A DNA stretch of 64,000 nucleotides from Panax quinquefolius. Its lineage: Eukaryota > Streptophyta > Magnoliopsida > Apiales > Araliaceae. The translations under genes and the position numbers were made by a program. The notes below the pieces were generated by a model, which did no database searches, was not told where the DNA came from, and worked only from the letters and a program-made list of their open reading frames with translations. How positions within the stretch are numbered: the stretch's first letter is position 1; every line of letters begins with the position of its first letter. Shown in pieces: positions 1-12,097 of the stretch. The stretch is from NCBI GenBank assembly GCA_020205615.1, contig CM035161.1:1623828-1687827 (forward strand), written 5' to 3'.

Positions 1-954
1 GAAGAAGAAAGCTCAAGAGTCTGGAATTTCAAATTGGCATGTAAAACTGTCAAAATTGGGGGAAATTACTTTTTATACAGACGGTTACACAGTTCGAGAG
101 GGCGGCACATTAAATGATGGTAATGATTTGGAATTTGAACGGGTAGCGTCCGGATTAAGTCTCAAGCGTTTTTCAAATTGGGCCTTTCATGTTGGACCTC
201 CGGTCTCTTTCTATTTTATCTTACGAATTACACCGGGTGAATTTCAATTATTTTCATTATGGGCCTTTAGTAAGTCCTATCATATCGTGCACCACTTATA
301 GTTTCTTATTAAACATTCTATTTAATAAAAACTGAGGGCGATGTTGGGTCACGATATTTCATATATTGGTAGAATAGATTGGGCCTAATTATTCTTGCTA
401 GTCTATTGGGTCTCCATTATTGGGTCCCTAATGTTATCGGGCCTAGTCACTATCTTATTTCATTAAGTCTTTACAAGATTGGGTCGGACCAGTGGATTGA
501 CCCATTAAATATTAAATATCTCCATCTTTAACTTGTAATGATGAAAAAGAAAGGTTGTTGACCAAAAAATCTGCAGATCATTAATGTGGATGGGATTATA
601 GCCAGCCAGCGGCATAAACAGTGGAGGAAAAAGGTGACAGCCTGCATGCAGTCGGCAGAGATCACTGAGGAGTGGGGGTAATGGTCCGATAAGAAGGGTG
701 GCGCCAGAACCGGATGCGAGAGTATAACATAACAAGGAAGCCTTCAAGAAAAAGGTAACTGATAATTTTCTCTCTCAAGACACTAGATATTTTATCCTCC
801 ATTGTTAACCTTGTGATCGCTTTCATCTTGGCTCTCACGTCCCGAGCTATTATTCGACGGTCGAAGCTGTCAAGCTTTTGGTGTTGATCAGATTTAGTGT
901 GCGGGGATCGTAACGTCTTACGTGATTGGGACGCCAAGTGAAAAGATCTTGGCG

Positions 955-957
<3 letters not shown>
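1..957. other. Unassigned left edge, no gene recognised
   Basis: I see no convincing coding region here. An 81-codon open frame at 56-301 (plus) has no family resemblance I recognise. At about 344 a TGTTGGGTC sequence preceded by a purine-leaning run could be the start of a Copia-type LTR, but I could not find a matching end, a primer site or a second copy, so it is not called as an element. Confidence 0.4.

Positions 958-1015
<58 letters not shown>
958..1015. repeat. (AT)n microsatellite, about 28 units
   Basis: Uninterrupted alternating T and A over about 57 bases between the unassigned left edge and the 3' flank of the AP-2 sigma gene. Confidence 0.95.
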
Positions 1016-1016
<1 letters not shown>

Positions 1017-1756
1017 TTACTGCAAAATTGTTGAAATAAACATGTGATATGGTTTATGCTGTTTCATTACTTAAATGAATATCTATGATTATAATCTCTT
1101 ATAAATTTAATTTGCTTTTGTAGGCGTTTTAATTTGAAGAAACCATTCAACTCATTGATTCTAAATTATAATATTATTATTAATTTTTTAAAATTAATTT
1201 AAGATATTTTTAAATTTAAAATTAACATTTTTTTTATTTTACTTAATATAATACTAAATAGTACGTATAAATTATTTTTAAAAAGAATACTTGTTGTAAA
1301 ACTTAATTTTATAAAATTATAAATGAAAACATCCGGTATAACATAAATTTATAAAATAAGGGCAATTTTTTACGTTAGGTTTGACACGAAAGGAAAAGAG
1401 TCCAATTTGATTCTATAAAGTTAAGAGCAAAGCTAAGATAGTCCAATTAAGTTAATTCCTATTTTATATATTTTTTTATTGTTGACTGATTCACATCAAT
1501 CAACTCGAGAGAGACTCAGCCGTGCAAAAACTTAACCTTAAAAAAAATATTGAGCCTTAAATAAGAACACTAGTCTTTTTTGTTGACATTTTCTTTCTTT
1601 CTTTTTTTCAAATATTGAGACTTAAATAAGAGCACTTTGACAAATTTTCACAAAAACAAATAAGCCTTTAAAGTTTACTATTACAGAAAAGATCATTCAA
1701 AAAAATAAAAATAAAAATAAAATCAACCAAAAAAATCTGAATCTGCATATTAAATG
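1016..1756. other. AT-rich 3' flank of the AP-2 sigma gene
   Basis: AT-rich sequence with no gene. On the minus strand it lies directly downstream of the AP-2 sigma stop codon, so it should hold the 3' UTR and poly(A) signal of that gene. I could not single out one polyadenylation site. Confidence 0.6.
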
Positions 1757-4700
1757 TCACTCCTGCTTTTCTAATTCTCCCATTCTTTCTATGATTGCCT
1801 GCAGATTAAAGCAAAATTCAATGTCAAATACCTTTGCTATATTTAGCAAAAACAAAACTAAACAAACAATGGTGATCTGAGAAAGACAGGCTTGTACCTT
1901 CTTGCTCGTTTCTTGGAGTTCCCCAGCAAGAATGAACTCATCCAGAATCAGATATACCTTTTCGATAAAAGGACGAATGTTCAGTGATAATGTAGGCACT
2001 TAGCTATAAATACAGTTTTAACAATAAGAGGATGTTGCTTTGTAAACTGAGGATAGTCACGAAATAGTATCTGAAGAAAATAAGATAACTTCTAATTATG
2101 CAAGTGATATCATGCAAGAAGAACAATTTTTGAAAGCAAAGAAAGTAACAAACTATCAAGCTAAATAAATAAATTGAATGCGACACCAAATCCTGAACGT
2201 GTGAAATGAAATGTACCAAACAAAAAATTATACTAAAAATTTATACTCCTTACAAAAAGGCAGTCCCCAAAACAGGGGATGAATAAAGAGGTAGTCCAAA
2301 CGTAACTTAAACATTTCCAATTCATTGCATTATATGATATCAGAACAAAGGAAACCACTGTCATCATTAAGTAATAGAACAGGGGGCCAATACCTGTGAA
2401 CCAAAGATTCAGCAATAAGAAAGTGGCAATTCGTCAAATTTTAATCCCAAAAATTTAGTAACTTGAATTCTCAGCCTATATATTCTATTGATGTAATCTT
2501 GACCACCAAATAATAAGTAGAATTTTTTCAAGCCATTTACAAGTTAAGGAAGAAAATAAGGTATTCTATTAATCTTTGTGGTACTGTTACAACTGATTAA
2601 TTTTTTTTCTTAAAAATAAAAAAAGAAACATCACCATTACGGATGGCAAAGCAAAACAAAAATAACATTAGATAGTGCAATCTAGATAAAATAGACAGAG
2701 CTCTGAAACATAAACCAAAGAATCATAGATGGTGTCAAACCTTGTGAAAGTTGAATACCAAATCTAGTTCACACACATTGCTGAAGAAGTGATCCAATAT
2801 CTCCACAAACAAGTGAATGCACTCTAGATATGCTAATTCATTATCTGTTATATCAACACACAGTGAGAAAAATAATCCAGCATATCGCCTGTAGATAACC
2901 TTGTGTGTACGAAACTGCAGAGCAAATGTTCACAACAACTCAGTAATTGGAAGACCAATACTAAAGATATTTAGAAAAGTAAATTATAGCATTAGAAAAA
3001 GCCAAGCAAATTCAATAAGGATTTATGCAGTTGATATCTTGTAGATTGTCTTTTAGGCTTGACCTCTGAGTTATGGGTAGACCACTGGGTAGTTATAAGA
3101 TTTTATTGTAGTGTGTGTTGCGTTTGATCTTCATTCTGCATAATTTTAGTTTCGGTTATTTGTTTTGATATGGTTCTTATTTGTTTGATTTTGTATCATA
3201 GATGGCTCGAAGGTCTTCGAGAATTGCTGAGAGGCAGGGTAATAACGGTAGGAGGGGTCAGGGGCAGCCTCAGGTTGAGGGTGTTAAGCAGGGTGGAAAC
3301 GCTAGGACTCGGGGTAACGCATCAGTAACCCATACTATGATAGCAGAAATGGTGAATGAGTCAGTTACGCGGGCAGTGACGCAGGCTATACAGGGTATTC
3401 CGCAGGTGCAAAGAAATCATCATGCAAATGGCATGGGGGATGATGTAGAGATACCACAACATGAGCAAAATGATCCTCCCAAAGATCAAGTGGGTCAGCC
3501 AGTGTAGCCGTTATATGTGTTATTGGAGAGGTTCATTAAGCAGAAGTCAAAATCTTTTCGTTTTACACCGACTCCAATTGATGCGGAGAACTGGATCACC
3601 CACTTAGAGACGATTTTTGATGTGATTGGGTGTTCAGAAAATCAGAAGGTGAGATTAACAGTTTATAAACTAGAGGATGATGCTCAGCGATGGTGGAAAT
3701 AGTTGAAGGCTACACAGGGAGATAGATTTATGGATGCACTCATATGGAGCGATTTTTGTGACCTTTTCTATCAGCAGTACTTCCCAAACGCTGATACGCT
3801 GATAGGGATGCATACACCAGGGAGTTTGTGTCCATTCGGCAGAAAGAGGATGAGACTATTACTGATTTTATGACGAGGTTTACTAGTTTGGCTGGTTTTG
3901 CGGGTTCACTAGCTGGGACAACTGCACAACAGGCAGAAAAGTTCAAATGGGCTTTGAAATATGAGTATAGGCGATCGATCATCCACACTATATTTACAGA
4001 TGTATCACAGATGATTAATGCATCTAAGAGTGTGGAAATGATACACAAGGACTTTCAAGCTTCCAAATCAGAAGGGAGCCGAAAGAGAGAGTGAGAGATG
4101 ATCAGTAAGGGCAAGGGCAAGGGCAAGGAATGGGGCAGTTTGGCAGAAATCATAATAGAAAGAAACATAGTTGGAATGAGCCTCCATCTGGTCAACGATT
4201 TAATCCTCGACGGGGTGTTGCTTACCCAATGCAGCAGGGTGGTCGTGGAGGTCAACAACAGGGTCAGTGGCAAGCTAGAGGGCAGTATCAAAATAGGGGA
4301 TTTCAACAGAATAGGGGTTTCCAGCAGAATCAGGGTTAGCATCGCCAGCAAGGACAAATTCAGGGACGATATCTAGGACTAGCAGGTGGGGGTAATCCGA
4401 ACCTTTTGCCACTTCCACCTGGTCTATGTGCTACATGTGGTGGGTACCATGTTGGCAGGGCGTGCTATAGACAGACAGAGACTTGTTTCTTATGTGGACA
4501 AATGGGGCATAGAGCAAGGGATTACACAGTTCAGCGTGGTAATGGGGGGCGGGGGCAGTAATGCTGGTAATAGCGGTTCAACACAACACCGGTGGGAGAG
4601 TATTTGCATTGACAACTAATCAAGCGGCTTAAGCACCAAGTATTGTCTCAGATATTCTTCTTGTAGGAAATCGTGAGGCATCCATTTTGTTTGATACTGG

Positions 4701-7700
4701 ATCTACACGTCCTATTGTTGCCTTTTCATTTGTTCGTCATCTTGGAATATCTTCTCACATATTAGATCCTCATTTATCTATTGCTACACCGATGGGGAAT
4801 TCTGTGATTATTTCTGAGCAATTTCACGAGTGTCCTTTGAAGTTAGGGAGGAAGGTTTACGCAACTAACTTACTTCCAATGGTGATTCATGATTTCGATA
4901 TCATCTTGGGTATGGATTTGCTAAGTAAGCATCGAGCTACTATTGATTGTCAGGCGAGGAAGGATATTTTTGGACTCCAGAATTCGAGTTTCAGTGTTCC
5001 AAGCTGAATGGTGTTGTTAAGTTGATCTCAGCTTTAAAGGCGAGCAAAGTGATTGCTAAGGAATGTGATTGTTATTTGGCTTATGTGAAGGATACCTCGA
5101 GGGATGAGCTCCAACTTGAAGATTATCCAGTTGTGCGAGAATTTCCTAAGGTCTTTCCTAAGGATTTGTCAAGATTGCCACCGCCAAGGAAAATTGATTT
5201 TACCATTGAGCGCATTCCTGGAGCGGAACCTATCTCTAAGGCATCCTATAAGATGGCTCCATTAGAGTTACAGGAGTTGAAGGAACAATTACAGTTGTTA
5301 GATCGTGAATTTATTACAACGAGCGTATCGCCATAGGACGCTCTAGTCTTGTTTGTGAAGAAGGATGGATCTATGAGGTTGTAGGTAGCTAAATTGGATC
5401 ACTATCAGGAACAAATATCCATTGCCACGGATTGATGACCTTTTTGATCAGCTCCAAGAGGCAAAGTTCTCAAAGATAGATTTGAATTTTGAGGTTAGGA
5501 TACCATCAGTTGAGGGTAAGGGATGAAGACATTCTTAAAACAGCTTATCGTACTCGTTATGGGCACTACGAGTTTTTGGTCATTTGGGCTGACTAATGCT
5601 CCAGTGGTGTTTATGGATATGATGAATCGGGTTTTTAGCGAGTACTTGGACCAATTTGTCATTGTGTTCATTGATGACATTTTTGGTGTATTCCAAGTCT
5701 AAGGAGGAGAATGAAGAGCATTTTCGTCCTATTTTGGGGATTCTGCAGAAGAATAAAGTATATGCTAAGTTCTCCAAATACGAGTTTTGGCTAGAACAAG
5801 TAGCATTTTTTGGGACATGTCGTGTCTGCGAAAGGTATTAACGTGGATCCTGCGAAGGTCGAGGCTATCATTAATTGGCCAAGACTTACCACAGTAACTG
5901 AAGTTAGGAGTTTGTTTGGCAGGTTACTACAAACGATTTGTGGAAGATTTTTCTTTGTTAGCTTTGTCATTAACACAGTTGATGAGAAAGGGCACAAAGT
6001 TTGTGTGGAATGAGGAGCGTGAGAATTGTTCTGAGGAGCTTAAAAAGAGGCTTGTGTCGGCTCCAATACTTACATTACCGTCGGGGACAAGAGGTTATTA
6101 GATTTACAGTGGAACTTTCAAGAAGCGTTTAAGGAGTGTTTTGATGCAGCATGGTAAGGTAATTGCTTATGCTTCCAGACAACTTAAACATTATGAGGTG
6201 AATTACCCTACCCACGACTTAGAGTTAGCCGCGGTTATTTTTGCCCTAAAGATTTAGAGGCACTAACTATATAGAGAGACTTGTGCCATTTTCATCGATC
6301 ACAAGAGCCTTAAATATATTTTTATTCAGAAGGAGCTTAACATGAGGCAGAGGTGTTGGTTGGAGTTTCTCAAGGATTATGATGTCATGATTAAGTATCA
6401 CCCCGGTAAAGCTAATGTAGTTGCAGATGCTCTTAGTCGGAAAAGTTCAAGGAGTGTAGCTGCCTTGGTTACACAACCTCAACTTATCTCGGATATGGAG
6501 CGTGTGGGTTTAGAGTTATATGCTAGAGGTTTTGATGGGTTAGTAGCAGGCATGAGGGTGGAACCTTATCTTATATTAAGGATTAAAGAAGCCCAAAAGG
6601 AGGATGGTGAGTTGTGGTCTATAGCGCAGAATATGGAAGAGGATAGGCAACCCGAGTTTCGCATTGATGAACAAGGTGTGATATGATTTGGTAAACGGTT
6701 ATGTGTTCCAGTGGATCCAATGATTCATGAGGTAGTGTTGACCGAAGCTCATAGTTTGCCATTTTCTATTCATCCAAGGTCTACAAAGATGTATAACAAT
6801 TTGAATGAGAATTTCTGGTGGAACGGAATGAAAAGAGACGTAGTTGAATTTGTGAGTAAATGTCTTACTTGTCAACAAGTGAAAATAGAGCATCAGTGGC
6901 CTGGTGGTTTGTTGCAACAGTTAGAGATTCCAATGTGGAAATGGGATAACATTTCGATGGACTTTGTGAATGGTTTACCGAGGACTCTTAAGAAGAATGA
7001 TGTTATTTGGGTGGTAGTGGATCATTTCCTGACTATTCGTGAGGATTTTTCAGTAAATAAGTTGGCAGATATTTTTCAACGAGAGATTGTTAGGCTTAAT
7101 GGGACTCCCGTTTCTATTGTTTTGCGGTTTACTTCTCGATTTTAGAAAGGATTTCAACGAGCTTGGAGAACGCGACTCAATTATAGTACAACTTTTCACC
7201 TGCAGACAGATGGGCAATCGAAGAGAACTATTGAGACATTAGAAGTCATGTTGCGATCTTGAGCTTTAGAATGGACAAGAAATTGGGATGAGTATTTGAG
7301 TTTGGTGGAGTTTGCATACAATAACAGTTGGCAAGTTAGTATTGGTATGACTCCTTTTGAAGCATTGTATGTTAAGAAGTGTTAAGCTTTGACTTGTTGG
7401 GATGAGGTTGGAGAAAGGATAATAGAAGGACCTGATTTGGTAAGGATTACTATGGAGAAGGTAGAGGTGGCTAAAGAAAAATTGATAGAAGCTCAGTCGC
7501 GACAAAAGAGTTATGTTGATATTCATAGGAGGACTTTTGAATTCATACCTGGTGAACGTGTTTTTGAAAGTCACTCCATGGAAAGGTGTTCGAAGGTTTG
7601 GTTTGAAAGGGAAGCTTAGTTCGTGTTTCATTGGCCCTTTTGAAGTTTTTGAGAGAGTTGGAGATGTGGCATATCGGGTGGCTTTGCCTCCATAGTTATC

Positions 7701-8598
7701 TCATGTGCATAATGTTTTTCATGTTTTGGTGTTAAGAAAATAGAATTATCACCAGTTTCATGTTGTGCAATACCCGTTACATAAGATTCGAGAAGATCTT
7801 ACTTGTGAAGAAGAAGCTAATGCAATTTTAGATCGTCTTAACGGGTTATGAGGAGAAAGACAATTCCATTTGTTAAGATTTTGTGGAAAAATCATCCAAA
7901 GCGCGAAGCTACTTGGGAGGCGGAGGAGACTATTCGACAGGAGTATTCTCATCTCTTTGATTAGGTAAATCTTTGCTTTTTTTTATTCCGGGAACGAAAT
8001 CCTTTTTAAGGGGATAATGTAATACCCAAAAAAAAAAAAAAATAATAAATAAATAAAATTTAAATCTATATTTTAAAATATTTAATTGGGCTTTTAATTT
8101 ATGTGGACTATAATAAGTAAGAAATTACATTAATTTGGGTCTTTAAATTAATTAGGTCTAATTTACATTTGTGTAATTTTAAATCCTAATAAAATTAAGA
8201 GAATTAATAAAACATATTAATGAATAATTAAATAACTAAAACCTAGTTATACTTCATTATGTCTGATGAGTTGTGGGAATAGAATGGAAACAAAAGGAAG
8301 AGGCAGAAGGAGAACGAGAGAACGAGGTTGGAATTAAAAGGGTTTGAGAACAAGATTATTAAGACTTTAATCACCATATTCTTCTTCTCAAGGTAATTAT
8401 TGGACTATTTTTGAATACAAAATAATTATTTTGCTACTGTAATTACAATGTATTTTTTTTTGTGTTTGCAATCTGTTTTAAAAATTTATTATGTCACTTG
8501 ATTAATCGAATTTGTTAATGAAATTTTGATTTATAATTGGGATATAAGATATATGAACTAAGGAAATTAATGGTTATTGGAGGTTTGATGTGTAAATA

Positions 8599-8644
<46 letters not shown>

Positions 8645-11600
8645 AAGCAATTGTGTGATGATCTTGATGAATAGTAGTTTAGTATCTTAGTAGTAGTATT
8701 ACATGGGCTTGTATAAATTAATAAAATTACTTCTATATTATTATAGCATTAATTATACTAAATTAAAATGATATTTTTGCATTATTGAATGTACTAAACA
8801 TATTCTTAACTCTAAGGGATATATGAACTAATATTAAAACAGTTAAGTTATAAAAGAAAATACATAAATTTTATAAGTTAGTAATTTAATTAATAGTCTT
8901 GTATTATTTTGATAACTATATAAATCGGATTAAGGAGGTCTAGCAGTGTGATATTTGACTTCGATGAACTGTTTTGGTACTTTATTAAGGTACGGATTCT
9001 GTACTTTTTCAGCGAGACTCTTTTAATTTTAATTTGTTCGTTTTGCTACTCGTTTAAAAATTTGGTATTGCCTCTCATGATTATTCCTTGTCAAATTTAT
9101 TGTAATAGTTTCGTTTTGGCGTTAATATTAGAACTCATATTTGTACTCTTTGAGCTAGTTAATCATGTCAATATGTTTTGGAGACTTTATTCGTTTCTAT
9201 CATTCTTCGTATATTTTTGTTCACATTCGGGAGTTGTTTTGATCATTGATATCTTGTGATAATTAAGTATGTTCGTATTTGATAATTCGATATCATTTGG
9301 AGATGGTCATGTAAGTCTTGTGACTTGAACCCTTTTGACTTACATTTTGTAGTTTGACCCTTAGGGTATACTTGAGCTAACCAACTGTGAAGGTACCACA
9401 GGCATGTCCTTTTGACAAAAGGGCATGACACCTTCCGTGGCGATGTGATCATTTCACTACGTATCCTTTTGTATGCTACTCTGGGTATGAGCTTTGGCCA
9501 TTTGATATATTTGTTCAGAAAACGTATGGGTCGACCCAATATTTGATTCGTTTGACGGATTAGTGACGTATGTGTCGTGCGTACTATCCGTTTTTTGCAT
9601 ACATCACGGTTCTAATGTATTTTGTTAGCATTTGACTATTTGTATTTGAGCACCTTAGAACCATTTGAATCAGCCTTATTTTGTTTGGAATTCTTTTGAC
9701 TATCGTTGTCAGTTGACGGCCTTGTCTCACTAATTTCGATATATTCATAATTGGTTCGTATTATGTATTGTTCGTAGTTTATATTTATTCGTTCATTCAG
9801 CTCTTTTGGTACATATGTGTTGTTTTATATATGTATCTTTATATCCATATTGGGAAATTGGTTCACGCTATGTTCTTTTTCTGGCAGGTAATCAGGGGTG
9901 ATCAGGATCTATGGGATGAGAGCTACCTTTGATCGAAATTAGTAAATTAGTTTCGAGACTATTATCAAACTTTGATTTTCTAATATTTTGTAGATGGATG
10001 TTTTGGGCCTATTTTGGCATTCATCCTTAGAAATAGAGATTATGTTAATGTGGAGATCTTTCTATTTAAATTGGCGTTTAAGACTGTTGGTATTTAATCT
10101 ATTTAGTAATACTTTAAAGTTTATTACAGGGTTGTATTTATTATGCATCTCTTTTCTTTTGGGAAAGGGGGTGTTACAGATTCAATAAGGATTTATGTAG
10201 TTGATATATTGTAGTAGGGACTGGGGCTTGTTCAGTTGAATGCGGACAAACATAGTTAGAATACTCTAGCAAAAATATCACTTCAGTCAAATATCAAACA
10301 CAAATCAACAATAAAAGAATTATATATATATATATAAATAAAAACAAAAATTCAACCCATCACAGCCTTTATCCCAACTTTTCCGACTTTTAGACTCAAA
10401 GCTGCCTATTCAATATGCCATCTTGATACCAGGCATGTCCTTATTAGGCTCTTTTGGCTTCATTTGGTGATTCTGGGCTCTATTGTTCATTTTGTGGATT
10501 TTTAGGCAATTTTCATTAGGAGTCTAGTGTAGATAGGCCTCAGTTTTCTTGGGCCATAGGGAGTGTCTTTTATCCATGTTTTTGTATATCTTGCTTGTAC
10601 TTGGGTTTATGCCCCCCCCTTTAGGGGCTTATATTGAATTAGACAATTAGTTTATTTATTTTAAAAATAAACTAAAGTTAAGTTTAATGTTCTTCGCTGT
10701 TTCAGCATTTATTTAGGAAGAACTCTAATATTTTGACATTCTCAGAGCATGATTTATTGTGATTTACAGTTGGCGAAAGTTTGGTATGCCATTAAAATAT
10801 TCTGCCAGTTTGTACTAGTTCCTGCAGCTTTCACAGAAACACATTGTTTGGACCGAAATAAATAATGGCTATGCATGTCATATCGCATTATAGTTGCATG
10901 GAGCAACATACAACTAAGCTTTTCTCACATCCACTGCAACAATAAATTAAGTTAATAAGATGGGAAGTTTTGACAATCATCTCATAAAATACCTCAATCT
11001 ATATGTTCCAGATTAATATAACATCATTTGTCCACTTCCAAGTTCTTTTCGTTCTAAAACTAAATAGAGTTAAGCTCCCAACAAATGAGTACATCCATCA
11101 AAACACAAAATTTAAAATCACAAGGTGTTTAGCTTTTCATGGATGTAAGAATCATAACCTACAAAATCCAAATAAGACAAATTAAATTAATAAATTCTTA
11201 ACGAACGTCATTTTTATTTAACCAAAATACTTGTAGGTTTATCTTAAACACGGGATGTACCACATATCATTGTTAAAACCATGGGCTTTAATCCAAATAC
11301 ATGTCCTTGCAGAAGAGATCCTTATGACTAATGTAGCAGAGAACATAATTCCAAATTGATCAATAAAAAATAAATAAAAACAGCTTGAAGTGAAAATCCA
11401 AATTAAAAAGCGAATTTGATATAGATTCACAAACAAAGCCAAGCAAGGAGTTAAACAACTAACCTCAACGAAATTTGTGAACTTGGGATCTCTATTCACA
11501 ATCAACCGATGAACCTATACACACAAAATTGTTTTCAGAACCCTACTCGTAAACAAACTTATTTTCAGAAATATAAAAAATAATGAAATGGAAGAAGAAG

Positions 11601-11849
11601 AAAAAAAGATGATGAACTTGGTTTGATATATTTACCTCGTATTCAACTTTGTGCTTCTCGGATTCCTCGAGAGGAATGTAATACTTGGCGAGACGGGTTT
11701 TCCCCTGCCTGTTCTGGAGAAATATGAATCGGATCTGCAATTCAAAGTACAATTAAAAATTCAAAAAAAAAAACCCAAATTGTAAAATGAGACTTTCAAA
11801 AGCAAAAATATTGCTAAATTTGTAAGAGCTTAAAAGATAAGTGTACCAT
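1757..11849 (-). CDS. AP2S: AP-2 complex subunit sigma (clathrin adaptor small chain), six coding exons
   Basis: Small (sigma) chain of the plasma-membrane AP-2 adaptor, which links cargo to clathrin in endocytosis. Coding exons in transcription order: 11847-11849 (ATG only), 11636-11734, 11464-11514, 2741-2914, 1898-1957 and 1757-1798. Every junction is GT-AG, and the frame is continuous for 142 aa plus TGA, the usual length of this family. Visible family blocks include [18 protein letters not shown] near the N-terminus, [40 protein letters not shown] and a C-terminal [10 protein letters not shown]. The lone-ATG first exon explains why no start codon precedes the first large coding block. 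The third intron (2915-11463) is about 8.5 kb, unusually long, because it carries an antisense LTR retrotransposon. No stop or frameshift was seen, so the gene looks functional if the long intron is spliced. Confidence 0.96.
3010..3044 (+). repeat. Left copy of 35-bp duplication flanking the intronic retroelement
   Basis: Begins attcaataaggatttatg and ends ttgtag. The right copy is at 10180-10214 with two mismatches. It abuts the truncated 5' end of the retroelement, and reads as a long target-site duplication. Confidence 0.85.
3202..4622 (+). pseudogene. gag: Retrotransposon gag polyprotein, broken
   Basis: Nucleocapsid/capsid precursor of the intronic chromovirus. It starts at an ATG with a basic N-terminus ([13 protein letters not shown]). 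A retrotransposon-gag domain is visible ([18 protein letters not shown], then DDAQRWWK). A glycine/glutamine-rich stretch follows, then zinc knuckles near 4425-4535. Breaks: in-frame TAG codons near 3505 and 3700, a frame change near 3800, another near 4100 and further stops after 4335. The second knuckle reads [14 protein letters not shown], so the final cysteine is tyrosine and the knuckle should not bind zinc. Confidence 0.88.
4640..7965 (+). pseudogene. pol: Retrotransposon pol (PR-RT-RNaseH-INT-chromodomain), broken
   Basis: Domains in order: aspartic protease with FDTGSTR (about 4690); reverse transcriptase from about 5130, with KKDGSMRL near 5358 and the FIDD catalytic motif at 5667-5678; RNase H with [16 protein letters not shown] (about 6150) and [17 protein letters not shown] (about 6400); integrase with the CLTC half of the zinc site (about 6860) and the MDFVNGLP catalytic aspartate (about 6960); chromodomain at about 7860-7963 ([16 protein letters not shown]). 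Breaks: a one-base insertion just after FIDD, an internal loss after KKDGSMRL, loss of the second catalytic aspartate block near 7125, and QSKRT where QSERT is expected (about 7218), which changes the catalytic glutamate to lysine. Confidence 0.9.
8018..10178 (+). repeat. 3' LTR of the intronic chromovirus
   Basis: Starts TGTAATACCC just after a polypurine tract and ends GTGTTACA, giving the expected TG...CA ends over 2,161 bp. There is no partner LTR on the 5' side. It contains a compound (AT)n(AC)n microsatellite at about 8599-8642. Confidence 0.88.
8599..8642. repeat. (AT)n(AC)n compound microsatellite inside the LTR
   Basis: About seven AT units followed by about fifteen AC units. Confidence 0.93.
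10180..10214 (+). repeat. Right copy of the 35-bp flanking duplication
   Basis: Same 35 bp as 3010-3044 apart from a C/T and a C/A difference, one base past the LTR end. Sequence beyond it is ordinary intron. Confidence 0.85.
10215..11463. other. Remainder of AP-2 sigma intron 3, no gene
   Basis: Intron sequence between the retroelement and the third coding exon. It contains short (AT)n runs near 10320 and a C-run near 10611. No coding or RNA gene was recognised. Confidence 0.6.
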
Positions 11850-11979
11850 TTTCGAAATGATCAGATGGTCTGTCGATTATGTTTTTGAGAGAGATTTGAC
11901 AAGAGGAGATGTCTTTGGTCTGAGCCGAGCCGCCGAGGCGCTGAGCCGAATGACGGAAACAAGTTTGATTTTATTTCTC

Positions 11980-11988
11980 CTTTTTATA
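11980..11988 (-). promoter_or_regulatory. Candidate TATA box of the AP-2 sigma gene
   Basis: Minus strand reads TATAAAAAG about 130 bp upstream of the ATG, a plausible distance for a core promoter with a short leader. It is judged by position and match only. Confidence 0.4.
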
Positions 11989-12097
11989 ATTATGTAAAAT
12001 TACACAATATTCTTAAATTTGTCATTATAATTTTATTATATATTGTTATTAATTAAACTAAAAAACTTACTATTAAAAAAACTTGAACTACTTACCA

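Larger units (their letters stand above)
3045..10178 (+). mobile_element. Ty3/gypsy chromovirus, decayed, lacking its 5' LTR
   Basis: LTR retrotransposon in the third intron of the AP-2 sigma gene, antisense to it. Order: short leader (3045-3201), gag, protease, reverse transcriptase, RNase H, integrase, C-terminal chromodomain, polypurine tract (about 8004-8017) and one 3' LTR (8018-10178). The domain order and the chromodomain place it among chromoviruses, probably Tekay/Del type. There is no LTR in front of gag. The left boundary falls about where the leader would follow the primer-binding site, immediately next to host intron. All open frames carry stops or frameshifts, so it is inactive. 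Confidence 0.9.

Noticed and set aside
344..957. Possible Copia-type LTR starting TGTTGGGTC
   Set aside because: No matching LTR end, no primer site or polypurine tract I can trust, and no second copy in the window.
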